This document shows, one piece after another, positions 35,601 to 47,300 of a stretch of DNA of 64,000 nt. Position 1 is the first letter of the stretch; the number at the start of each line of letters is the position of its first letter. The DNA is from Ciona savignyi (taxonomy: Eukaryota; Chordata; Ascidiacea; Phlebobranchia; Cionidae). Location: positions 635,335 to 699,334 of the forward strand of contig CH002498.1 in the NCBI GenBank assembly GCA_000149265.1, read 5' to 3'. Position numbers and translations under genes: made by a program. Under the pieces are notes generated by a model. That model was not told the DNA's origin, did not search any database, and saw only the letters and a program-made list of their open reading frames with translations.

Positions 35601-35918
35601 TGCACTAATTTAATCTAAAATTAAACTGTAAATGTAAACTTTGTTAACTTAGACTTTGTTCACGTCTAATACTGAAAATATGACAAGACCAAGGCTCGCA
35701 ATTGCGTCCTCGAAAAAAACAGTAGTGTGTGACGTAACAATGTACATATAGACGCAACAAAGCCTTATTACAAAGTATAACGTTCAATCAGTATAAATTT
35801 AAACAGTTATTGAAGTACCGATAATAATTTAATCGTATGATCTAGGAATTGGGGGCCCCTTAATGATGGGGGCCCCGGGCTGCAGCCCTGTTAGCCCCCC
35901 CCCCTTAATCCGCTACTG
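32695..35918. mobile_element. hAT transposon with perfect 8-bp target duplication
   Basis: 3224 bases. Termini are CAGGGGCGGATTAAG (left) and the inverse of CAGTAGCGGATTAAG (right, 35904-35918). CCAGTTCC flanks both ends exactly (32687-32694 and 35919-35926). The minus strand encodes a hAT transposase of the TTF-finger/DUF4371 kind. GC-rich subterminal tracts with GGGGCCC words lie inside both ends. Confidence 0.95.
32958..35467 (-). pseudogene. hAT transposase (ZMYM/DUF4371 type), two frameshifts
   Basis: Three overlapping open stretches, 35467-34499, 34557-33559 and 33653-32958, form one transposase of about 850 residues. In order: a TTF-type zinc finger around WLCYSKTSGRVYCFVCKL and a His pair near NWKHAHEIL; the RNase H-like core with SISVDSTPD and QSYDNASNMSG, which carry the catalytic Asp residues; and the C-terminal dimerisation region with SNCCGERSFSKLKRIKN, carrying the Glu, and MGQERLNFLSLMSIE. 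Frame shifts near 34.52 kb (after TIC) and 33.66 kb each look like a one-base change. The protein would cut and paste the element. As written this copy is inactive, unless the shifts are assembly errors. Confidence 0.88.
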
Positions 35919-36015
35919 CCAGTTCCCCATAATAAACTCGTCATTAAGACCGTTTTTGTATAGCAGAAATCAGGACATATATGAGCACATTAGCCTAACA
36001 ATTCGATCATCTAAA
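35919..36015 (-). repeat. SINE-A copy split by the hAT insertion
   Basis: The sequence after the hAT (CTCGTCATTAAGACCGTTTTTGTATAG) continues the SINE-A order begun just before it (TTACCGTGCCAGTTCC, about 32678-32694), so the hAT landed in an existing SINE-A. Confidence 0.65.
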
Positions 36016-36685
36016 AACATTCAGTCGCGTTAACCATATTTTTTTCTGCCGACGAGCAAGGTATTTGTTATTTTATGGATCGAGCAGTGCGTTCAGAGGG
36101 CTATGCGTTAAAGTAGGCCGCCGCTGACAATCGGTGTTTTTCAAACCATAGTTGGAAAGAACTGGTTTCATCGCGCTTAAAGCCATATGGCACAGATTTT
36201 CTAAAGTTTAAAAGAAGTAACAAGACAAACTTTTGGAAGCATTTACTAAAAACAATATCATAATTTCTACTACTACTACCCATGATACTTTGGCGAAAGT
36301 GTCCAATATTTCTCTAATAAGGTAAATCCCCTGTGTAGAAATTGTTTTTATATTCAACCAAGAAAATGTATATTTTATTTCACCACGATTAACTTAGTCA
36401 AGATATCAGGTTAAACTCCTTAACTTTAAAAAAAAGATTATTACATTTGTTAGTTAAAAATAGTGAGTTTTAGCCTAATTGAAACTGGTCACCAGCTAGT
36501 CGCCTATAGGAGATGCACAATCAACACTTTTGTTTAATAAAGCACTGCTCCACTCTTTCAAAACTTCACAGTTAAACAAGAACACCGGCAAGCAGCATAG
36601 CACATGCTGCTTCCAAACATACAAACATTGGGGTACCAACACTCAGCAAAAACACTTATTTAAATACCATGACTAAGAAAGGACC
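36016..36685. other. Intergenic, nothing coding recognised
   Basis: AT-rich. A SINE-B scrap (GAAACTGGTCACCAGCTAG) lies at 36481-36505. The 60-codon minus-strand frame near 36101-36283 has no support. Confidence 0.4.
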
Positions 36686-37076
36686 CAGTATGGAAAGTAC
36701 GGCAGCTGCACACTCGAGATTTTTTTACCTCCGCGTCTTTGCACACTTGGGTAATTTCACACACGATCGCAAGCTAGCGATGTTTAAACATAAACATCGT
36801 ATAATTCACAACAAACATGTAAACCTACCTCTGGACCTCTGGTAATTTACTGTCAGCAAAGTTTTTGTTGCGTAGATAAATACGTAAGCTGACGGACACG
36901 AAAAGTTAGGGATAGAATAATATGTTTTTTTAAGATTTTGGTAAAACAGTAATAAAAAGGAGATTGTATGCACACTTGAAGTGTGCAATTTTAGACGTTT
37001 GCACACTGCACACTTAAATATTTGGCGCGTGCACACTCGAGATCTCGGCGAAAATTGACGTACTTTCCATACGGGG
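36686..37076. mobile_element. hAT-like MITE with target duplication
   Basis: 391 bases. The left end, CAGTATGGAAAGTACG, is mirrored by CGTACTTTCCATACGGGG at the right. AAAGGACC flanks both ends (36678-36685 and 37077-37084). The interior has no coding capacity but several GCACACT words, including TGCACACTCGAGAT near each end in the same orientation. Confidence 0.85.
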
Positions 37077-37434
37077 AAAGGACCACATGTCAATTCCCAA
37101 TGAGCATACAGGTCTATTAATTCATTATACACCATCTTTACATGCCTTGCGTATACCGGTACCTAAGGGATAAAATAAGAATACCCAATCTTGTCAAATA
37201 TTAACATTATAGTTTTTAGAAAGTATACTGTATGTCTTTTAGAACTTAATAGCTTCATATAACTTGGCTCCTGTGGTGAGCACGATGTAATCTGATGATT
37301 GTACACATTATAACGAACCTGCTTCTTACCATTTCTGTGTTTCAACTGTATTTTATTCTAATATTGCAATTGTGTTAATTCCATATGTTTAAGCATTGTT
37401 AAACTGGGCAACTCATAAACAACGGTGTCTGTAA

Positions 37435-37682
37435 TTAATATTTTACAACTTTTTCATCAAATCTTTTCCCAAGGTCGGATATTAAATGAAAGTGGTCCAA
37501 CGGATCTCCCTCTGGCGCACACCGATGGAGAAGATGGACATATTGTAAATCTTTGGTTTTGAATATATTATACGAAAAAAATCATGATTTATCTTTGTGA
37601 AAAATATAATACATAAATCAGATAACCAAACCCCACCTTTGCTTACCGAGGCCATTCGGTGTATTTCAGAGACTTTAACCAT
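37435..37682 (-). CDS. Possible two-exon microprotein gene
   Basis: Exon 1 (37682-37647) reads MVKVSEIHRMAS and ends in GCCTCG|GTAAGC. Exon 2 (37509-37435), after CGCCAGAG, reads GDPLDHFHLISDLGKRF... to a TAA stop, giving 36 residues in phase. A minus-strand AATAAA stands at 37357-37352, 78 bases after the stop. In-frame stops lie upstream of the ATG. No family recognised. The small size makes chance possible; the matched donor, acceptor, stop and polyA signal are the argument for it. Confidence 0.3.
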
Positions 37683-37847
37683 TTTATTTTAACTCATTAT
37701 TCCACTAAGTTCAGGCGATGTTTATCATTAAATTCTTTGCTTGAAAACTTACCAGCAGCTGGCTTCGATCCAACAACCTTTAGACAAATGACTGACCACA
37801 CTCAATGGTAGCTAGGTCTACCTAATCATGCGTTTTATTAATTTTAG

Positions 37848-37869
37848 GTCCAAAATCCTCCAACATTTG
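37848..37869 (+). CDS. Possible 22-bp upstream exon of the KY-like gene
   Basis: TTAATTTTAG acceptor, 22 bases reading VQNPPTF plus one base, then a G|GTGAGC donor. Its phase (1) is what the exon at 38304 needs, giving ...PTFG-GQFEPV. The shortness makes this tentative. Confidence 0.3.
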
Positions 37870-37938
37870 GTGAGCTTAACTCCCCAACAGGAACGTATTG
37901 GTCACATGCAACAATCTATTGGTTTACTGTATCTCTGG

Positions 37939-38038
37939 NNNNNNNNNNNNNNNNNNNNNNNNNNNNNNNNNNNNNNNNNNNNNNNNNNNNNNNNNNNNNN
38001 NNNNNNNNNNNNNNNNNNNNNNNNNNNNNNNNNNNNNN
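37939..38038. other. Assembly gap (100 N) flanked by an identical 12-mer
   Basis: CTGTATCTCTGG ends at 37938 and the same 12 bases restart at 38039. The contig ends therefore seem to overlap, and the gap may contain no missing sequence. Confidence 0.95.
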
Positions 38039-38303
38039 CTGTATCTCTGGTTCGAAAGGACACAATCCATTCATTGGTGGTACAAGTAAATATGTAGTGT
38101 ATTTCTGTTTTCATACATGTCACCAGATCTTTAATTTGGGGTTTTTGTTCAACCCTTTAAAGCAAGGAACACAGGATTGTGCCCACTAAGTGCTTTGTCT
38201 AACACACAACTGAGAACTAATTAGCTAGCAGCCGGCTTTGATAGCACAACCTGATTTTGCAAATTTGTTTATCTTTTTTAATTTAAAAAAAAAATTCTTT
38301 CAG

Positions 38304-41300
38304 GCGGTCAGTTTGAACCTGTTCCCAGACCTGTACCCATCTCTCATAGTTCTTCAGGTTTTGACGTGAATGGCATTTATGACCATGAAACGGTAGGATA
38401 ATATTATGACAAAGTTTAGTTTATTTTTTTAATAATCTCTCCAAAACACTATTTACACTGCATATGTTTTTATCTAAGCAACTGGTATACCAAAATAATT
38501 TCTGAATCATTGAATACAATATTGATCCATTGTCAGAATACTTAAAGTTAGGATGTCTGGTCCTAACTAGCTTCGTGGGTTAGTGTGTCACCTTTCAACC
38601 AAAAAGGTTTTAGGGTCAACACCGTTTGCTATCTAGTATTTTGTGTTTTTGGAGCAAGTCATTTAGCAGACATGCCTGGACCAGAAAATAAATTTTTAAC
38701 AATTTAAGGGATCGCCTCAATCATAAACAACACAATGAAATAGTTTAGTAATCGTCCAGTGTGCGCGAAGTAACTTAACGCTTATCCTGGTTGTTGTCCC
38801 ACAACAAATAATAAATGTCATTATCATATCTTATTTTGGCTGAAGAAAATAGTTACCCAATAAATAAAATGGTCGCTAGCTAGTCGGTTGTGTCCTTGAG
38901 CAAGGCACTTAATTGACACTGCATGAACCCAGCGGATTAATAAGTTCTACTAAATTAAAGGAACGTGTAAATCATACACAACACACTGCAATAGCTTTGG
39001 AAACCGGACGTGGGCGTGTGTGTTAACCCGCTTGGTTTAAACATGAATATCCTATCCTAAATTTAGTGACACAATGTTAACACCTGTGTTATTATGCATT
39101 GTTTTAAAAAGAGTGATGACGGCGAAGGTTCAACTAAAGAAGTTATGCATGCGGCCATAACACTGGACGAGGTATTTAATTTACTTGTCTTTATATGTCA
39201 TTGATGAGATATTGAAAAGTACGATCAAGTAGAAAAATATTTTTAATTACAAACACGTAGAAATTAAATCATTTTTTATCATATTTTTTATAATTAACCC
39301 CTTTTTGCAATAATTGTTCTTCACTATTCTGCTTTATTGTTGTATTATATATCATTATTATGGTTGTATTTTAGACATGGTTCTTAAAGAACTACTAATG
39401 TATGTTTTAGGTTTAAAACATATAAACAGATATTGGAGAATCTGTCATGAAAGCCCTGTCTTTAGACATTGTATGCCTTTACTGTTTAAATGCTGTAATA
39501 CAGAAATTAAGAATTCCAATTTTCAAATCAGTTAGATTTCAGAACTTGTAAATATATATATAAAAAATTGTTTTTTTAACAACCATGTAATTATAAATTG
39601 TTTTAAAAAGGAGGATGAGGGTAAAGATTCCCCCATTGCAGTAGTGAATACATCTGTCACAACCGTGGAAGAGGTATCCAAATAACCAAATAACTTTATA
39701 CAACATTATTACGTTGAAATATGCTATTTTAAGGGTATCATATTTAATTTTCTGATACCACTCTCAATGTCTATTTCTTTGTGTATGATTCTCTCGGAGA
39801 AGATATTGACCACAGATTTTCTATACTCTGACTGTGGTGGTCAATTTACACATTTGGTAGAGATACTTAATAATGGTGGCTTAGTCCTATAGTTGCACAC
39901 CCAGCAACTCGACTGTGAACATGTGGTGTTCGAATAAGTCACAGCAGGTCCAATCACAATAGTTGTCCGGCCGATTAGCTTTTTAAGGAAAAAATAAAAA
40001 AAAACGTGTAAATCACTCAAAACACGCTGCAATAGCTCCAGTAACCCGACAGTGAGTGCGAGGTAATCTGACGATTGCATCTGTTAATACCCATTTTGCT
40101 TTTTCCCATTCTTATATATCCAATTCTATCCTATATACTGGATGTGCCATCATCCAAAATGATATGATATTGTCTAATTAGTTAGAAACATACTATAACA
40201 TTCTTCAGACAAGCATAGGTAGGAAAACACTTCAAGTTGATCAAACAGATTTCTCCAAAGAAATTGAGAACATTCTTGCTTCGCATCGAAGGTTATTAAT
40301 GAATTAAATTAAGTATTTCCAGTTTCCCAATTAACTTGTTATGCCCTCTTTAATCTTAACAACATTTACCGTTTATTTTATCCTGTATAATTCCTAATGG
40401 CAAGAATGGTGATTTGCTCAGCATTTGTTGCCTGTAGCCATGACCATAAGGTTATGTTTGTTTCTAAGGTGTATAATTGCATCTTTTAAGTACATAATTG
40501 TTCCAATTCAAGAAAACTTTAATAAACTGCAATCATATAAGTACATAATACATAATTTCGTTCTGCACCCTTTTATTAAATGCCCAGTAAGTGTGATTGT
40601 TAATATCCACCAGTGGGATTATGCTCCTTTTAGCCACCTGCCATGCATTTTAACAACTGTTTTATCCTGGTTTTGTACAATGAGCTATAATGTATATTTT
40701 AGGTTTTATTTGCCTTAATAATTTTGGATGATAGACTTGTTTTAACGACCTTGTTAAAGGCCCTGTTGTATGTTTTATCGCGGGAAAAAATGAACTAAAT
40801 TTTAAGAATGGAAAAATTCAAAATACTAAACCAAGTCTGTGCAACTAGCAGTTGTTGTTGTAAAATTAGTTTTTTTTTCTTCAGAAATAAAGACTTTGAT
40901 AGCAGTGAGAAAAAACGGCACCAGGAGAAATTGGTTAAAAAACTTCTTTTGAGGAAAAAGTTAAAAGAAAAGAATAATTCACAAGAGCAACAAGAACTGA
41001 CTGAGCCGGTAACAATATTTTGGATTAAAAATGGATGAATTTATAATTGTAAAATAGTTAAAACAAAAACATACATCTACATTAGGCATGGGCAACATAC
41101 GGCTCCGACCATTAAAGGTATTTTGACCCGCCCGCCCGCAAATTGTATCTAAACATACCCTGTACTTAGGTATCGCATGTTATTCATGTAATAATCTGGC
41201 CCACCAAGACTTTATTTTCCCACATCTGGCCCGCCGACTAAAGAAGGTTTCCCACTCCTGATCGTACATTATACTATTTAGACTTTTTAGAATGTTAATG

Positions 41301-44300
41301 CAGCAAACTTTCAATGTACATAAATATTGAGATTTATGTCTTTTTGTTAACTAAACTTTATATTATCGTTTTTTTTTATCGTTTTTTTTTCTTCTAAAAT
41401 TATGTAATTTTACTTGAACCAACAGGCCCCTCTGGTTGATTTGTTCATTACACCTGATGCTAAACCAGAGGCTCCAGCCCCAGAAGAACCAACCATAAAG
41501 AAGGACACCCTGTACAGGTAAAGTGGGACATTGGGGGTATCATAGGGAATGTTTTTTCAAGTGTATGTTATAACTGAAATAAAGCTTGGTTGTATTGAGT
41601 TATGTGCTGTAAAAACTTCTTTAAAATGATGGTTGATTTCTTTAGGTTGATTTATGGTTGGTTTCTATATGTTGATTTAATACTGTACACTATCTTAAAT
41701 CAGTTGGTTGCCACTACAATGTGTTATATTAAATGGAGGCTTTACATATAACCCACCTGATCTGAGTTATAATAACATTTGTGTGAAGTGCATTGTCAAA
41801 GGTAGTGTGCTTTATTTCAGTTTGGCCGCAGGTAAAACATTGGTCGCTAGCTAGTTGTTTAAGTTCTTCAACATGACAGTTGACATCACATGAACCCAAT
41901 GGATTAATGGGTTACATTAAAATTAAAGCAAAGTCTCACTCATGTACAACACTGTGCAATAGCTTTTGATACAACACACTGCAATACCCGACTGTGGAGG
42001 CGAGGTAATTTGACGATTGTCTGTGTAACCCTCCATTAAATATAAATATCATAACTTACATGTACAAGTCCAAAATGTTACCCACACTAAAATTGATATC
42101 TACACTCTTTTTATCATCACATTTGAAAATGCCGCTGCAATGTTTGACACCAAACAAGCTAATTGATGATATTTACCAAAATATTTAACATTTTATACTA
42201 TGCCGTGTCTTTGCCTTGTGTCCTAATTTATTTTTCTTTAAAATACTTAGTGAGGAAAACACCTCCCTGTTTCTCGACTTGGAGAATTATGCGATCAACG
42301 TTGAGAATGTTACCTCCTCAACCTTCTCATTCTCCATGCTCATGGATGAACTGCTCATTGGGAGACTTACTGACTTGGAGAAGGTTCGAATTTGTATTGG
42401 ATAGGATAGGGTATTCAGGTTTATTTCTGTGAATTGTAAAATGCATAAGAGTTAATAAGCAATTGTTAGATTACCTTTTGAATATGTAAGGGGGGTTATC
42501 TGCAGGGAATGTCTAATAAATGCTATGCCCATGATAGAACTGACCATCTTGTTACCAGTTTTGATCCTACAACCTTTTAGCTAAGAGTCAACTTACCCAA
42601 CAAGACTGGATATGATATTCTGTTTATCCCAGTAAATGGGAAAACCAAGGGGTTTAACACACAGGCAATCGTCTGATCACCTCGCACTGACGGAGCTATT
42701 GCAGTGTGTTGTGTGTGATTAACATGTTTCTTTAATTTAATAGAACCCATTTATCCACTGGTTTGAGGTAATGTCCGATAAGCGTCTTGCCCAAGAACAC
42801 AACTGACTAGCTTGCAACAAGTTTCGAACTTATAGGATCTACATAGTATAAAATCAGCGGACTATGTTAAAACTTTTAGTGCACCATGTTAGATTAAGAC
42901 TAAATAAACACAAACTTTATCATAAAGATTGACTTTACTTTAGGGCAACGAAATTTCTTCCAATAATACTGCCATGCCTGAACTGGTGTTTGTTTAACAA
43001 ATTATTTTCCGTACAAACAGGTAAGGATATTGTTTCATTGGATTACCTCACAAGATTTGAATGCAATTGAGTTTGATGAAGATATACCAGAAGACACACC
43101 GCTGTTCTATCTTAGAGCCATTAAACTTGGAAAAGAAAGTTATGCATCGTTTTTTTCTACGCTTATGCGGGTATTTTGTCTTTTCTAATATTAAGTTAAA
43201 TTGTATATACTTTTTTTAACTATTTATATATATTTAAGTTTTCTATTAGTTTTTTTGGGGTTTTTTAAACAAAAATCTATTCTGTTTTCCTCACATTTTA
43301 TCTTAAAACCAAATCAATATTGGGACTCTGCTAAACTTAAGCTGTCATCTTATTTTAATACAATTCCTGAAACACAATCTTCAACGCAATCACCACCAAA
43401 ATAGCTACCTGGTGACAAAACGTTTAAGGATTTATAACTTAAACAATAGATAAAATAGTCAAACTGGAGATTATTTAGTTTATATATAAATCTTGGTATA
43501 TATTAATTTTTAAAAAATCGAAGAGGTTCATTTACAAACCTGTTAAAAAAACAAAGTAAAAAACAAGGATGACCTCTTCTCATTTGTGCATAGGTTACCA
43601 AACGCATTTGACCTGAAATCGAGTTCCCATACTATTCTCAATTTTAATTTATTTTCTATTAATTTGACATGAATTTCATGCAAAATGAAAACAAATGTCA
43701 TCAACATAACGTCATACTTTCCAATTATCAGGGATTTGCATTTCAATTTTCAATAACACCTTTATTGATCAAATACCGACAGAAATAGTTTTTAGTGCTT
43801 TTGATTTTAATTTATTATGGGTCCCATTTGGAAAAATGGGACACATATTGTTTTTGTCTGTTTTTTTTCTTTTTTTTTCGTCAAACGCTTGACAGGAATG
43901 GTTTGTGGACCCAACATCTACCAAAAGGGGTAATGGATTCACAACGAAACTTGGTAATTTGTTAGACCACATGGTCTAGAAATGCACAAACTAAAATTTT
44001 GGGTAATAAATCAAGGGGAATTCCCCTGGCACATTAAAAACCAAAACGGTATTTTTTTCTAAAAAACTAGTTTTTTTGTGCATAGCGCTTGAACGATAGC
44101 TCCAATTTAAATCAGATTTGACAAAATGTAAGTGAATTAGTAACTGATATAAGACTTAAAAGAAATAAAAAAATACCTAGGGAAATACCCTAAAAAATAA
44201 GATTTTGTTGTCAAATCATAATTGTGACAGCCATGCCATGTCGACCCGACATCTACAAGAAGAAACAATGTATGCGCAATCAAACTTTTTATTTGTTAGA

Positions 44301-47300
44301 CAACATGAACTAGATATTCAGAAACTAAAATTTTGGATAATAAATCCAGGGAGATTCCCCTGAGACGTTAAAAACCAAAGCGGTATTTTTACTAAAAAAT
44401 TAGCTTTTTTGCGCATATTGCTTGAACGGCAGCTCCAATTTAAATTAGATTTGGTAAAATGTTAGACCATTAAACACTCTGTTCAAATTAGGGTAATTAC
44501 TTTAAAAACGAAGATATGTTCCTGAATTATGATTGTAACAGTTATGCCATATCGTACTGACATCTCCAACGAGGAGATCGACAAATCAGATTAAAACATT
44601 AAGAATTGTTATATAACACAACCCACATATGTAAAAACAGAAACTTACGTAATAAACCCAATAGAAACTTATCTACTAAACCCAGTAAATCCCTAAAACC
44701 ACGAAAAACTAAATCGGGCTGTTTTGGGAATTTAGCTTCATTTCAATACAGCGCTTAAAAGGAACTTTAATTTAAAACATTTGTGGTAAAATGTTCGTAA
44801 ATTTAAGACGTTTATAGTGCCTTTATAATATTTATTGATATTATAATACCTATAATATTTATGTTCATTACAGTGAATGGGAAAACATAAGGAACAATTA
44901 ACACAGAGCCAATCGTCAGATTACCTCGCGCCCGCGTAGAGTTACCGGAACTATTGCAGTTTGTTGTGCATGATTTAGACGTTCCTTCAATTCAAACCCG
45001 TCATTTCACTGGGTTAAGCCAATGTCAGTTAAGTGCCTTGTCCACAACCGATTAGCTTAGAACCTGTAACTTTTGAGCTGAAATGTGGCACACTAACCCA
45101 CAAAGTTAATTGGTCAGAATTTAATAATAGCACTGTTGTAATTTATTTATGAATGATTTCAATTTATTTATAGTGCTGCTGGGCTCCACGCAAAAGTAAT
45201 TCGTGGATATCTAAAGGGGGTTGGGTATCAACCGGATCATAAATTCGGGGGGGAAGAAGATACAAACCGGGGAAGTTGGAATGGAGTTTTGATCGATGGG
45301 CAATGGAGGTTGATTGACACCCACTGGGGATCAAGATACGTTACAGGTGAGAGGAGATGAAGATATTCATGTTTGTCCCCGTTAATGAGAAAACACAACT
45401 GGCGTTATCACACAGGTAATCACCGTACACCTCAAGCCCATCGTCGATTTACCGAAGCTTTTACATTGTGTTTTGTAGGCTTTGGAGGTTTTTTATCAAT
45501 TTGTTACAACCAATTATTGTGTTCACACAATCTCCACTAATTGCCTTGCCCCAGAACCCAACAGAAAAACTATCAATAAGTTTCGAACGTGCAACCTTTT
45601 GATTGTAAGGCAACACACTAAACTTTAAAGCTAAGTTAGCTGTTTGGTGGTTGGGAATGTTTATCTTGTGGAGTACGCATGCCCAGTGAAACACTCCTCC
45701 AACAATATTGTAAGATATTCTGGATAAAATAGGTTTTTCAAGTTTTATGTGAAATGGGGAAATGCTAGGTGTGTGATCAAGTTGGTTAGTGTGTTTTGTG
45801 TATGATTGAAGGGTCCTACAGTATTAGTATTCCGGTTAGTCTGGTGGTTAAATGCGGCGCCTTTCAGCCGAAAGTTTACAGGTACGAAACTGGTCACTAT
45901 CTAGTCGGTTGTGTCCTTGGGCAAGGCACTAACGGACATTGCCTAAACCCAGCCGATTAATGGGTTCCACTAAATTCAAGAAACATGTGTATCATTTACA
46001 ACATACTGCCATAGCTCCGATAACTTGACGATGGGCGGAGGTAATCTGACGATTGCCCGTGTGTTAACCCCCTTGGTTTTCCCATTCCCGGGATAAACAT
46101 GAATAAGCTATTCTATCCATCTTAGTAGAACTCATTAATACATTGGTTTTAGACATTTTTTTCTAAATGACTTGACCAAGGACACAACCAGCTAGCTAAC
46201 TGTCGATTAGTTTTGTATCAGTAATCCCTTCGCTAAAAGGTTTAACACTAAACCACTCTTCATACAAACATCAAGATCAAAATATTAAAATAATGGAACT
46301 AAATTAGTTAAGTTTTACAGCTGCACTAGCATAGTGACTGACCCATTCCTCAATAACAAATTTCCACCCTGCATTTAAACAGAGGATGATGATTTACAAA
46401 TGGAAGATTGGAAATTGGAATATCGCTACGAGGAACATTATTTCCTCACTGATCCAGATCAGTTGATCAACACTCATTTCCCAGATGAAAGTCAGTGGCA
46501 GTTATTGCGCAATCCTCTCACATTGCAACAGTTTGAGGTAGGTTATGACAAGTTGTTTATGAATTGTCAGTTGGTATGTCAAGTATGGTATAAAGATTTG
46601 ACCGGATAGAAGTCGGTTAGTGCGTTGCCTTTCAGCCGCAGGTTTGCATGTTTAAAACAGGTCGCCAGCTAGTTAGTTTTTTTCCGCAAAGGGGACATTA
46701 CCCGAACCCAGTGGATTCATAGGTTCTACCAAAATTAAGGTAAAGTCTTACCCATACACCACACACTGCAATATCTGCTTGAACATGCTAGATAATCTGA
46801 CGACTGTGTTAACGCCTATTGCATTTTCTAATTCAAGGGATGGCATGATTATCCTATCCTAAAGATCCCTTTACCTATCTAACATATATAATGTATTCAT
46901 TATAATCTAAACAACTATGCATCACCCGTTTTCAAGGGTACTGCTTGATATAGGTCGTTTAAAATTGTTTTAAAGAGATAATTTAATTTCATTTGTAAAA
47001 GAAATGCCCATTTTGTTTTTTTTAATTGTACAATTTTGTATTTTTTTTCAGGATACGGTAAAAAACTGGCCTTTGCTATACAAATTGGGCGTTCATCACA
47101 AATCACACACCAGTGGTGTTGTGTATACAGATGAATTTGGGTTTGTTCGTATAAATATCGAGTTATCTAATTTTGCTTGTTCGGATGCTAAGTTCAGCGC
47201 AAACCTGAGAACAAAGGAAAGGAAGAAAGAGATAAGTGGTATCCTGCTAAGTCAGTATGTGCTGCAGTACACCAAAGGAAGCTGTGAGGTAAATGGTTAT

